DNA from: an uncultured Bacteroidales bacterium
GTDB taxonomy: Bacteria; Bacteroidota; Bacteroidia; Bacteroidales; Bacteroidaceae
Direction of reading: 5' to 3'
Length of the DNA stretch: 7,443 nt
Assembly: GCA_945788445.1 (NCBI GenBank)
Contig: CALZMA010000042.1
Coordinates: 1 to 7,443, forward strand
The notes under the pieces were generated by a model that worked only from the letters and a program-made list of their open reading frames with translations, ran no database searches and was not told the DNA's origin. The translations under genes and the position numbers were made by a program. This document shows positions 1 to 6,052 of this stretch, piece by piece. How positions within the stretch are numbered: the first letter of the stretch is position 1; every line of letters begins with the position of its first letter.

Positions 1-1059
1 TGGCTTCACGGCTTCCTCATGGAGACTTGCGGCTTTGCCGAATGGGGCGCTATCCTCACGGAGAGCGTGCTGGTGGCATTGGGCATCGTAACGCTCTATG
101 CCGTGTTTGCCATCGCCCTTATCTACATGGAGCGCAAGGTGTGTGCATTCTTCCAGTGCCGCCTTGGCCCGATGCGTGTGGGTAAGTGGGGCCTGCTCCA
201 GGTGTTCAGCGACGTGTTCAAGATGCTGACGAAGGAGATTATCAGTATGCGCCAGAGCGACCTCTTCCTCCACAACCTGGCCCCCTTCCTCGTTGTGACG
301 GCCTCGATGGTCACTTTCAGCTGCCTGCCCTGGAACAAGGGAGCGCACATCATCGACTTCAATGTCGGCGTCTTCTTCTTCCTGGCCATTTCCTCCATCG
401 GCGTGGTGGGCATCCTGCTGGCCGGATGGAGCAGCAACAACAAGTATTCGCTCATCGGTGCCATGCGCAGCGGTGCGCAGATCATCAGCTACGAGCTCAG
501 TATCGGCATGACGATGCTGGCCATGATTTGCCTCACGGGCACGATGTCGTTCAGCGAAATCTGCCACGACCAGTACGTCAATGGCTGGAACATCGTGCGC
601 GGACACGTGCCCGCGGTCATCGCTTTCCTCATCTACCTCGTGGCCGGCAACGCGGAGTGCAACCGCGGCCCGTTTGACCTCCCCGAGTGCGAGAGCGAGC
701 TGACGGCCGGCTACCACACGGAGTATTCGGGTATGCACTTCGGCTACTACTACCTGGCCGAATACCTCAACCTCTTCATCTGCGCGGGTATGGCCTCGAC
801 CATCTTCCTGGGTGGCTGGGCCCCGCTCCACATCTACGGCCTCGAGGGCTTCAACGGCGTGATGGACCTGGTGCCGGGCGCTGTGTGGTTCCTGGGCAAG
901 ACGTTCTTCGTCGTGTTCCTGCTGATGTGGCTCCGCTGGACTTTCCCGCGCTTGCGCATCGACCAAATTCTCTCGCTCGAATGGAAATACCTCATTCCCT
1001 TCAGCATGGTAAACCTCGTGCTCATGGCCCTGTGCGTTGCAATGGGCTGGCACTTTTAA
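1..1059 (+). CDS. nuoH: NADH-quinone oxidoreductase (complex I) subunit H, 5'-partial
   Basis: Membrane subunit of complex I that, with NuoB and NuoCD, forms the quinone-binding chamber and joins the peripheral arm to the pumping arm. The reading frame is open from base 1 (codons read WLHGFL before the ATG at 19), and the residues before the first long TM helix are probably not the whole N-terminus, so the true start most likely lies upstream; the ATG at 19 is only the first in the window. Counting that ATG as residue 1, about eight TM helices are visible. Family motifs include ERKV (39-42), QCRLGPMRVGKWG (46-58), KMLTKE (68-73), GPFDLPECESEL (217-228), EYSGM (235-239) and GGWAPL (265-270). 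The acidic cluster E223/E225/E227 matches the charged loop by the quinone chamber. The usual Asn after Gly-Pro is Met52. It ends with TAA, 13 nt before nuoI. Identity is secure. Confidence 0.97.
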   Translation, partial: WLHGFLMETCGFAEWGAILTESVLVALGIVTLYAVFAIALIYMERKVCAFFQCRLGPMRVGKWGLLQVFSDVFKMLTKEIISMRQSDLFLHNLAPFLVVTASMVTFSCLPWNKGAHIIDFNVGVFFFLAISSIGVVGILLAGWSSNNKYSLIGAMRSGAQIISYELSIGMTMLAMICLTGTMSFSEICHDQYVNGWNIVRGHVPAVIAFLIYLVAGNAECNRGPFDLPECESELTAGYHTEYSGMHFGYYYLAEYLNLFICAGMASTIFLGGWAPLHIYGLEGFNGVMDLVPGAVWFLGKTFFVVFLLMWLRWTFPRLRIDQILSLEWKYLIPFSMVNLVLMALCVAMGWHF

Positions 1060-1072
1060 CCGTTAAAGACTC

Positions 1073-1537
1073 ATGGAAGAAAAAAGTTATTTCGGCGGTA
1101 TCGCCGACGGTCTGAAAAGCTTGACCACGGGTTTGAAAACCACCATGCGCGAGTTCTTCACCCCGAAGATTACGGAGCAGTACCCCGAGAACCGCGACAC
1201 GAACGTGATGTTCGACCGCTTCCGCGGCTCGCTGACAATGCCCCACAACGCGCAGAACGAACACCGGTGTGTCGGCTGCGGCCTGTGCCAGATGGCCTGC
1301 CCGAACGATACCATCAAGGTGACGAGCGAGTTCTACGAGACGGAAGACGGCAAAAAGAAGAAACGCCTCGTGAAGTACGAGTATGACCTCGGCTCCTGCA
1401 TGTTCTGCCAGCTCTGCACCCGCGCCTGCCCCCACGGTGCCATCACCTTCGACCAAAGCTACGAAAACGCGGTGTTCGACCGCACGAAGCTGAAGAAGGT
1501 GCTCAACCACGAAGGCAGCAGCTGTGAAGCGCACTGA
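1073..1537 (+). CDS. nuoI: Complex I subunit I, 2x[4Fe-4S] ferredoxin-type protein
   Basis: Peripheral-arm subunit that passes electrons through two [4Fe-4S] clusters (N6a and N6b) toward NuoB and the quinone. The 154-residue protein carries two full CxxCxxCxxxCP motifs: C66, C69, C72, C76 and C109, C112, C115, C119. In the family, the last Cys of each motif completes the other cluster, and all eight ligands are present. Residues 1-35 form the amphipathic N-terminal segment that lies on the membrane. A lysine-rich insert (KKKK at 94-97) separates the two motifs. The protein is somewhat shorter than E. coli NuoI (about 180 residues), mainly at the C-terminus, which is normal family variation. 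The ATG at 1073 follows nuoH by 13 nt with no Shine-Dalgarno sequence, so the two genes are surely co-transcribed. Confidence 0.98.
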   Translation: MEEKSYFGGIADGLKSLTTGLKTTMREFFTPKITEQYPENRDTNVMFDRFRGSLTMPHNAQNEHRCVGCGLCQMACPNDTIKVTSEFYETEDGKKKKRLVKYEYDLGSCMFCQLCTRACPHGAITFDQSYENAVFDRTKLKKVLNHEGSSCEAH

Positions 1538-1658
1538 GCAGCCTACAAGTTTTAGAGTTTAAGGTCTGGAGGGTTACGCGCCAAAGCCTTCTTTTGGACG
1601 GTGGCCTCACAGACTCCTGAACTTCAGACTTTCAACCCCCAAACTCCCATCCAAGCTA
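1538..1658 (+). promoter_or_regulatory. nuoI-nuoJ spacer with possible RNA stem and nuoJ leader
   Basis: This 121-nt gap is the largest in the operon; the others are 13-45 nt. By eye, bases 1561-1571 can pair with 1622-1632 to form an 11-bp stem with two G-U pairs. Inside it, 1581-1586 and 1592-1597 can form a 6-bp hairpin with a 5-nt loop. CAGACT occurs twice (1610-1615 and 1625-1630), and either copy can pair with GGTCTG at 1563-1568, so two alternative foldings exist. The last 26 nt before the nuoJ ATG are C/A-rich, with a single G. I found no convincing Bacteroidota -7 element (TAnnTTTG) and no terminator-type hairpin plus U-run. The frame of nuoJ is open back to 1563 but has no ATG, GTG or TTG in it. 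It may be an mRNA processing or translational control region, or simply unconstrained sequence. Confidence 0.35.
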
Positions 1659-2180
1659 ATGAATTCCCAAAATATTATGTTCGTCGTATTGGCGGTGCTC
1701 ATCATGCTCTCGTCGCTGGCCACAGTGATGACCAAGAGCATTGTGCGTGCTGCCACCTACCTGCTCTTCGTGCTTCTCGGCACGGCAGGTTTGTACTTCC
1801 TGATGGGCTACACCTTCCTGGGCTCCGTCCAGGTGATGGTCTACGCGGGCGGCATCATTGTGCTCTACGTGTTCTCCATCCTGCTGACCGAAGGCGCCAA
1901 GGACGAGACCTTCAAGCGCAAGGCCAAGGATGCCTCCTGGGGCTTCCTGCTGAGCCTCGTGGGCTTCGTGGCCTTCCTGAGCGTGGTGCTCACCCACCAG
2001 TTCAAGTCGGAAGTGCTCAGCGGCCCGAGCGAAACCGCCAGTGCCGTCACCACCATCGAGTCCATCGGCCGTGGCATGCTCAGCAGTGGCGAAGGCGGCT
2101 ACCTCCTCCCCTTCGAGGCGGTCAGCGTGCTGCTCCTCGCCTGCATCGTCGGCGCCCTGCTCATTGCGCGTAAAAGATAA
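1659..2180 (+). CDS. nuoJ: NADH-quinone oxidoreductase (complex I) subunit J
   Basis: Small membrane subunit beside NuoK and NuoH; in complex I structures its TM3 undergoes a helix change thought to couple quinone chemistry to the proton channels. The 173-residue protein has the family layout of five TM helices: roughly 5-23, 28-49, 54-77, 93-112 and 149-170. The diagnostic TM3 reads VQVMVYAGGIIVLYVF (57-72), including the conserved Tyr62 and the flexible AGG. The last helix ends in basic RKR, as expected for a membrane boundary. It is slightly shorter than E. coli NuoJ (184). The ATG at 1659 is the first possible start in frame, since the 32 open codons upstream contain no ATG, GTG or TTG. 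There is no Shine-Dalgarno sequence. nuoK follows 36 nt after the TAA. Confidence 0.96.
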   Translation: MNSQNIMFVVLAVLIMLSSLATVMTKSIVRAATYLLFVLLGTAGLYFLMGYTFLGSVQVMVYAGGIIVLYVFSILLTEGAKDETFKRKAKDASWGFLLSLVGFVAFLSVVLTHQFKSEVLSGPSETASAVTTIESIGRGMLSSGEGGYLLPFEAVSVLLLACIVGALLIARKR

Positions 2181-2216
2181 ACCGGAACCCTCAACCCCAA
2201 AACAGCAAAACACAGT

Positions 2217-2525
2217 ATGATACAGATTGAATATCTCCTCGTAGTGTCGGCCGTGATGATGTTTGCAGGCGTTTTCGGTTTCCTTACCCGCCGCAGCACG
2301 CTCGCCATCCTCCTGTCGGTCGAGCTCATGCTCAACGCCACCGACCTCAATTTCGCAGTGTTTAACCGTATGCTTTATCCCGAAGGCTATGAAGGCTATT
2401 TCTTTGCCCTCTTCTCCATCGCCATCTCGGCGGCCGAGAGTGCCATTGCAATCGCCATCATGATCAACATCTACCGAATGATCAAGAACATTCAGGCAGG
2501 TGAGCTGGAGCAGATGAAGTGGTAA
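2217..2525 (+). CDS. nuoK: NADH-quinone oxidoreductase (complex I) subunit K
   Basis: Three-helix membrane subunit related to MrpC, forming part of the fourth proton pathway between NuoH/NuoJ and NuoN. The 102-residue length is typical. TM helices lie at about 3-23, 28-50 and 60-85. The two buried glutamates of the family are present: E36 in SVELMLN and E74 in AAESAI, equivalent to E. coli E36 and E72. The two-residue shift of the second comes from a slightly longer loop (LYPEGYEGY) between TM2 and TM3. R25-R26 after TM1 match the conserved basic pair. The ATG at 2217 gives the usual N-terminus, with the leader A/C-rich and lacking a Shine-Dalgarno sequence. nuoL starts 18 nt after the TAA. 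Confidence 0.97.
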   Translation: MIQIEYLLVVSAVMMFAGVFGFLTRRSTLAILLSVELMLNATDLNFAVFNRMLYPEGYEGYFFALFSIAISAAESAIAIAIMINIYRMIKNIQAGELEQMKW

Positions 2526-2543
2526 ATCAGCTTACGCTAACAC

Positions 2544-4448
2544 ATGGAATCTACTATCTTTATTCTCCTGCTGCCTTTCCTCTCCTTCCTCCTGCTGGGA
2601 GTGTTCGGGAAATGGTTCAGCCATAAAGCCGCAGGGCTCATCGGCACCGCTTCGCTGCTCGCCGTAGCCGTGCTGTCGTACGCGACGGCCTACGACTACT
2701 TCTTCTGCCTCGAACGCACGGCCGAAGGTGTCCTGCCCACCGTGGTGCCCTACAACATCCACTGGCTCCCCTTCTTCGCCGAAGGGCTCAGCTTCGACAT
2801 GGGCATCATGCTCGACCCCATCTCCGTGATGATGCTCATCGTCATCTCCACGGTGTCGCTCATGGTACACATCTACTCGTTCGGCTACATGCACGGCGAG
2901 CGCGGCTTCCAGCGCTACTACGCTTTCCTGAGCCTCTTCACCATGTCGATGCTCGGGCTGGTGGTGGCCACAAACATCTTCCAGATGTACATGTTCTGGG
3001 AGCTGGTGGGCGTTTCCTCGTATCTCCTCATCGGCTTCTACTACACTTCGCCCGCAGCCATCGCCGCTTCGAAGAAGGCCTTCATCGTGACGCGCTTCGC
3101 CGACCTCTTCTTCCTCATCGGCATCCTCATCTACGGCTACTACTGCAAGTCGTTCGGCTTCGAGTTCGACCAGGCGGGCTTCGCCCAGGGCGCAGCCATG
3201 CTGCCCCTCGCCCTGTTCCTGATGTTCATCGGCGGTGCGGGCAAGAGTGCCATGTTCCCCCTCCACATCTGGCTGCCCGATGCCATGGAAGGCCCCACGC
3301 CCGTGTCGGCCCTCATCCATGCCGCCACGATGGTCGTGGCCGGCGTGTTCCAGATTGCGCGCCTCTTCCCGCTGTGGATTGAGTATGCCCCCGGCACGCT
3401 CCACATCGTGGCCTGGGTAGGTGCCTTCACGGCCTTCTACGCTGCCGCCGTGGCCTGCTGCCAGAGCGACATCAAGCGCGTGCTGGCCTTCTCGACCATC
3501 TCGCAGATTGCCTTCATGATGGTGGCGCTGGGCGTATGCACCGAGTACACCACGGGGCACCACCACGTGGGTTCGCTCGGCTACATGGCCTCCATGTTCC
3601 ACCTCTTCACCCACGCCATGTTCAAGGCCCTCCTCTTCCTCGGAGCGGGCTGCATCATCCATGCCGTACACAGCAACGAGATGTCGGCCATGGGCGGCTT
3701 GCGCAAGTACATGCCCATCACCCACATCACCTTCCTCATCGCCTGCCTCGCCATCTCGGGCATCCCGCCCTTCTCGGGCTTCTTCTCGAAAGACGAAATC
3801 CTGACGGCGGCCTTCGCCTACATGCCCGCCATGGGCTGGATCATGACGGCCATCGCCGCGATGACGGCTTTCTACATGTTCCGCCTCTACTTCGGCATCT
3901 TCTGGGGTACGGAGAACAAGGAGCTCCACGCGCACCACACGCCCCACGAGGCTCCGCTCACGATGACGCTCCCGCTCGTGTTCCTCGCCCTCGTCACCTG
4001 CGGTGCCGGCTTCCTGCCCTTCGGCCACTTCGTGAGCGCCGACGGACAGCTCTACGACATCCACCTCGACTGGAACATCGCGGGCACGTCCATCGTCATC
4101 GCCGTGGCATCCATCTTCCTCGCCACCTATATATATATGGGTGAGCGCCAGCCGAAGGCCGATGCACTGGCCGAGAAGTTCAAGGGCCTCCACCAGTGGG
4201 CCTACAAGCGCTTCTACCTCGACGAGGTCTACCAGTACATTACCCACCGCATCATCTTTGCCCACGTTTCCAAGCCCATCGCCTGGTTCGACCGCCACAT
4301 CATCGACGGCTTCTTCGACTTCCTGGCCCACGGCACCCACGCCCTCAGCTTCCGCATCCGCGGCTTCCAGAGCGGCTCGGTTCAGAAGTACGCTTTCGTA
4401 TTCCTCTTGGGAACGCTGGCTCTCCTGGCCATCATGGTGCTGGCATAG
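2544..4448 (+). CDS. nuoL: Complex I subunit L, distal antiporter-like proton pump
   Basis: Largest pumping subunit, at the far end of the membrane arm, homologous to MrpA-type Na+/H+ antiporters. The 634 residues compare with 613 in E. coli. Key charged residues are all in place: E153 (FWELVGVSSY, TM5), K234 (GKSAMFPLHIWLPDAM, TM7), H259 (SALIHAATMV, TM8), H357 and K361 (LFTHAMFKALLFLGAG) and K416 (GFFSKDEIL, TM12). The C-terminal lateral helix region, with YLDEVYQY at 558-565, and the final anchoring TM helix (about 616-633) are present, so the protein is complete. A His-rich loop (HAHHTPHE, 462-469) precedes TM14. Bases 4128-4138 are an 11-nt TA run that encodes YIYM. No frameshift is seen. 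nuoM follows after 45 nt. Confidence 0.98.
   Translation: MESTIFILLLPFLSFLLLGVFGKWFSHKAAGLIGTASLLAVAVLSYATAYDYFFCLERTAEGVLPTVVPYNIHWLPFFAEGLSFDMGIMLDPISVMMLIVISTVSLMVHIYSFGYMHGERGFQRYYAFLSLFTMSMLGLVVATNIFQMYMFWELVGVSSYLLIGFYYTSPAAIAASKKAFIVTRFADLFFLIGILIYGYYCKSFGFEFDQAGFAQGAAMLPLALFLMFIGGAGKSAMFPLHIWLPDAMEGPTPVSALIHAATMVVAGVFQIARLFPLWIEYAPGTLHIVAWVGAFTAFYAAAVACCQSDIKRVLAFSTISQIAFMMVALGVCTEYTTGHHHVGSLGYMASMFHLFTHAMFKALLFLGAGCIIHAVHSNEMSAMGGLRKYMPITHITFLIACLAISGIPPFSGFFSKDEILTAAFAYMPAMGWIMTAIAAMTAFYMFRLYFGIFWGTENKELHAHHTPHEAPLTMTLPLVFLALVTCGAGFLPFGHFVSADGQLYDIHLDWNIAGTSIVIAVASIFLATYIYMGERQPKADALAEKFKGLHQWAYKRFYLDEVYQYITHRIIFAHVSKPIAWFDRHIIDGFFDFLAHGTHALSFRIRGFQSGSVQKYAFVFLLGTLALLAIMVLA
4128..4138 (+). 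repeat. 11-nt TA dinucleotide run inside nuoL
   Basis: The run tatatatatat encodes Y529-I530-Y531 and the start of M532 of NuoL, using the ATA isoleucine codon where nearly all other Ile codons in this gene are ATC or ATT. It stands out in a gene dominated by C- and G-ending codons. It is in frame here, and the downstream lateral helix and final TM helix remain readable. Confidence 0.6.
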
Positions 4449-4493
4449 CAGCGTGCCGGGCTATAAAACTTAGAAACGATAATTCCAATCACT

Positions 4494-6026
4494 ATGAACT
4501 TTCTTTCATTATTCGTTCTCATACCCCTGGTCATGCTGCTCGGTCTGTGGCTGGCCCGCGATGTGAAGGGCGTGCGTGCAGTGATGGTTGCGGGCAGTAC
4601 CGCCCTCCTTGTGTTGGCCGGTTACCTCACCCTCACCTTCCTGGGCGACCGCGCTGCCGGAGCGACCGACGAGATGCTCTACACCGCCTCGTTCGACTGG
4701 TTTGCCCCCCTCCACATCAAATACTCCGTGGGTGTCGACGGCATCAGCGTGGCCATGCTGCTGCTCTCTGCCATCATCGTCTTCACGGGCACTTTCGCCT
4801 CCTGGCAACTCAAACCCCTCACCAAGGAATATTTCCTCTGGTTCACCCTGCTCAGCCTCGGTGTGTTCGGCTTCTTCATCTCGGTCGACATGTTCGCCAT
4901 GTTCATGTTCTACGAGATAGCCCTCATCCCCATGTACCTCCTCATCGGCGTGTGGGGTAGCGGCAAGAAGGAGTATGCTGCCATGAAGCTGACCCTCATG
5001 CTCATGGGCGGTTCGGCCTTCCTCATGTGCGGCATCTTCGGCATCTTCTACGGGGCCGGCGGCCAGACGATGAACATTGTGGAAATCGCCAACCACACGG
5101 GCGGTGCCCACGCCATCGACTTCGGCCAGCAGTGCATCTGGTTCCCCCTGACCTTCATCGGTTTCGGCGTGCTCGGTGCCCTCTTCCCCTTCCACACCTG
5201 GAGCCCCGACGGCCACGCCTCCGCGCCGACCGCCGTGTCCATGCTCCACGCCGGTGTGCTCATGAAGCTCGGTGGCTACGGCTGCTTCCGCATCGCCATG
5301 TACCTCATGCCCGAAGCCACCCACGAGCTCGGCTGGATTTTCCTCATCCTCACGGGCATCTCCGTGGTCTACGGTGCCTTCTCCGCCTGCGTGCAGACCG
5401 ACCTCAAGTACATCAACGCCTACAGCTCCGTGTCGCACTGCGGCCTCGTGCTGTTCGCCATCCTGATGCTCAACCAGACGTCCTGCACCGGTGCTGTGCT
5501 CCAGATGCTCAGCCACGGCTTGATGACGGCCCTCTTCTTTGCCCTCATCGGTATGATCTACGGCCGCACCCACACCCGCGACATCCGCGAGCTGAACGGC
5601 CTCATGCGCATCATGCCCTTCCTCTCCGTGGGCTACATCCTGGCCGGTCTGGCCAACCTCGGCCTGCCGGGCTTCAGCGGCTTCATTGCTGAAATGACCA
5701 TCTTCGTGGGCTCCTTCCAGAATGCCGACACCTTCCACCGCGTGCTCACCATCGCAGCCTGCTGCAGCATCGTCATCACGGCGGTCTACATCCTCCGCGT
5801 GGTCGGCAAGATTCTCTACGGCACCTGCACCAACGAGCACCACCTCCAGCTCACCGACGCCACCTGGGACGAGCGCTTCTCCGTCATCTGCCTCATCCTC
5901 GCCGTGGCTGCCCTCGGTATGGCTCCGCTCTGGGTGAGCGACATGATCAACACCGGCGTTGCCCCCATCGTGGACCACATCCACGCCTCGGGACAGGCAG
6001 TGTCGTCGTGCAATCCCTTTAACTAA
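4494..6026 (+). CDS. nuoM: Complex I subunit M, antiporter-like pump lacking the TM7 lysine
   Basis: Middle antiporter-like pump subunit. The 510 residues match E. coli (509), and the 14-helix layout looks intact. Family residues present are E141 in [12 protein letters not shown] (TM5, E. coli E144), K258 in [10 protein letters not shown] (TM8, E. coli K265), K305 in [16 protein letters not shown]341 in [10 protein letters not shown], and E400 in [10 protein letters not shown] (TM12, E. coli E407). The exception is TM7: aligning on the Pro-Phe-His of [16 protein letters not shown], the position of the essential E. coli K234 is L227 (codon 5172-5174, CTC). NuoL and NuoN of this operon keep a Lys at the equivalent place, five residues before the Pro. 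TM8 also carries His252 (SMLHAG), where E. coli NuoM has Leu. The start at 4494 gives the expected N-terminal helix. nuoN begins 26 nt after the TAA. Confidence 0.98.
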   Translation: MNFLSLFVLIPLVMLLGLWLARDVKGVRAVMVAGSTALLVLAGYLTLTFLGDRAAGATDEMLYTASFDWFAPLHIKYSVGVDGISVAMLLLSAIIVFTGTFASWQLKPLTKEYFLWFTLLSLGVFGFFISVDMFAMFMFYEIALIPMYLLIGVWGSGKKEYAAMKLTLMLMGGSAFLMCGIFGIFYGAGGQTMNIVEIANHTGGAHAIDFGQQCIWFPLTFIGFGVLGALFPFHTWSPDGHASAPTAVSMLHAGVLMKLGGYGCFRIAMYLMPEATHELGWIFLILTGISVVYGAFSACVQTDLKYINAYSSVSHCGLVLFAILMLNQTSCTGAVLQMLSHGLMTALFFALIGMIYGRTHTRDIRELNGLMRIMPFLSVGYILAGLANLGLPGFSGFIAEMTIFVGSFQNADTFHRVLTIAACCSIVITAVYILRVVGKILYGTCTNEHHLQLTDATWDERFSVICLILAVAALGMAPLWVSDMINTGVAPIVDHIHASGQAVSSCNPFN

Positions 6027-6052
6027 CAACTCCCCAACTCTCAAGTCTCAAT

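Noticed and set aside
1587..1600. TTTG at 1593-1596 as a Bacteroidota -33 promoter element
   Set aside because: No TAnnTTTG -7 element at suitable spacing was found downstream, so an internal promoter cannot be supported.
1618..1628. Small palindrome ctgaacttcag before nuoJ as an operator or terminator
   Set aside because: It has only 5-bp arms around one base, no U-run follows, and it overlaps the more extensive pairing already described.
1601..2173. 190-codon + strand frame starting with GTG in the nuoI-nuoJ gap
   Set aside because: It overlaps nuoJ almost entirely in another frame, and its body is R/H/G/P-rich shadow sequence. nuoJ in its own frame has clear family motifs.
3907..3960. 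His-rich loop of NuoL as a metal-binding site
   Set aside because: Loops of this kind vary widely among NuoL proteins, and no ordered ligand motif is seen.
3536..4144. 202-codon + strand frame within nuoL (likewise frames at 186-677, 4196-4960, 5027-5692 and 6349-6924)
   Set aside because: These are out-of-frame shadows rich in R, P and H inside intact nuo genes, with no start context or domain.
2532..4340. 602-codon open frame on the - strand opposite nuoL
   Set aside because: It is a mirror of a GC-rich, codon-biased membrane gene: the product is rich in E, H, G, D and R with no recognisable domain, while the + strand has a complete NuoL with all family motifs.
4509..6044. 511-codon open frame on the - strand opposite nuoM
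   Set aside because: It has the same cause and low-complexity acidic/His-rich composition as the frame opposite nuoL. It covers nuoM almost exactly and has no independent gene features.
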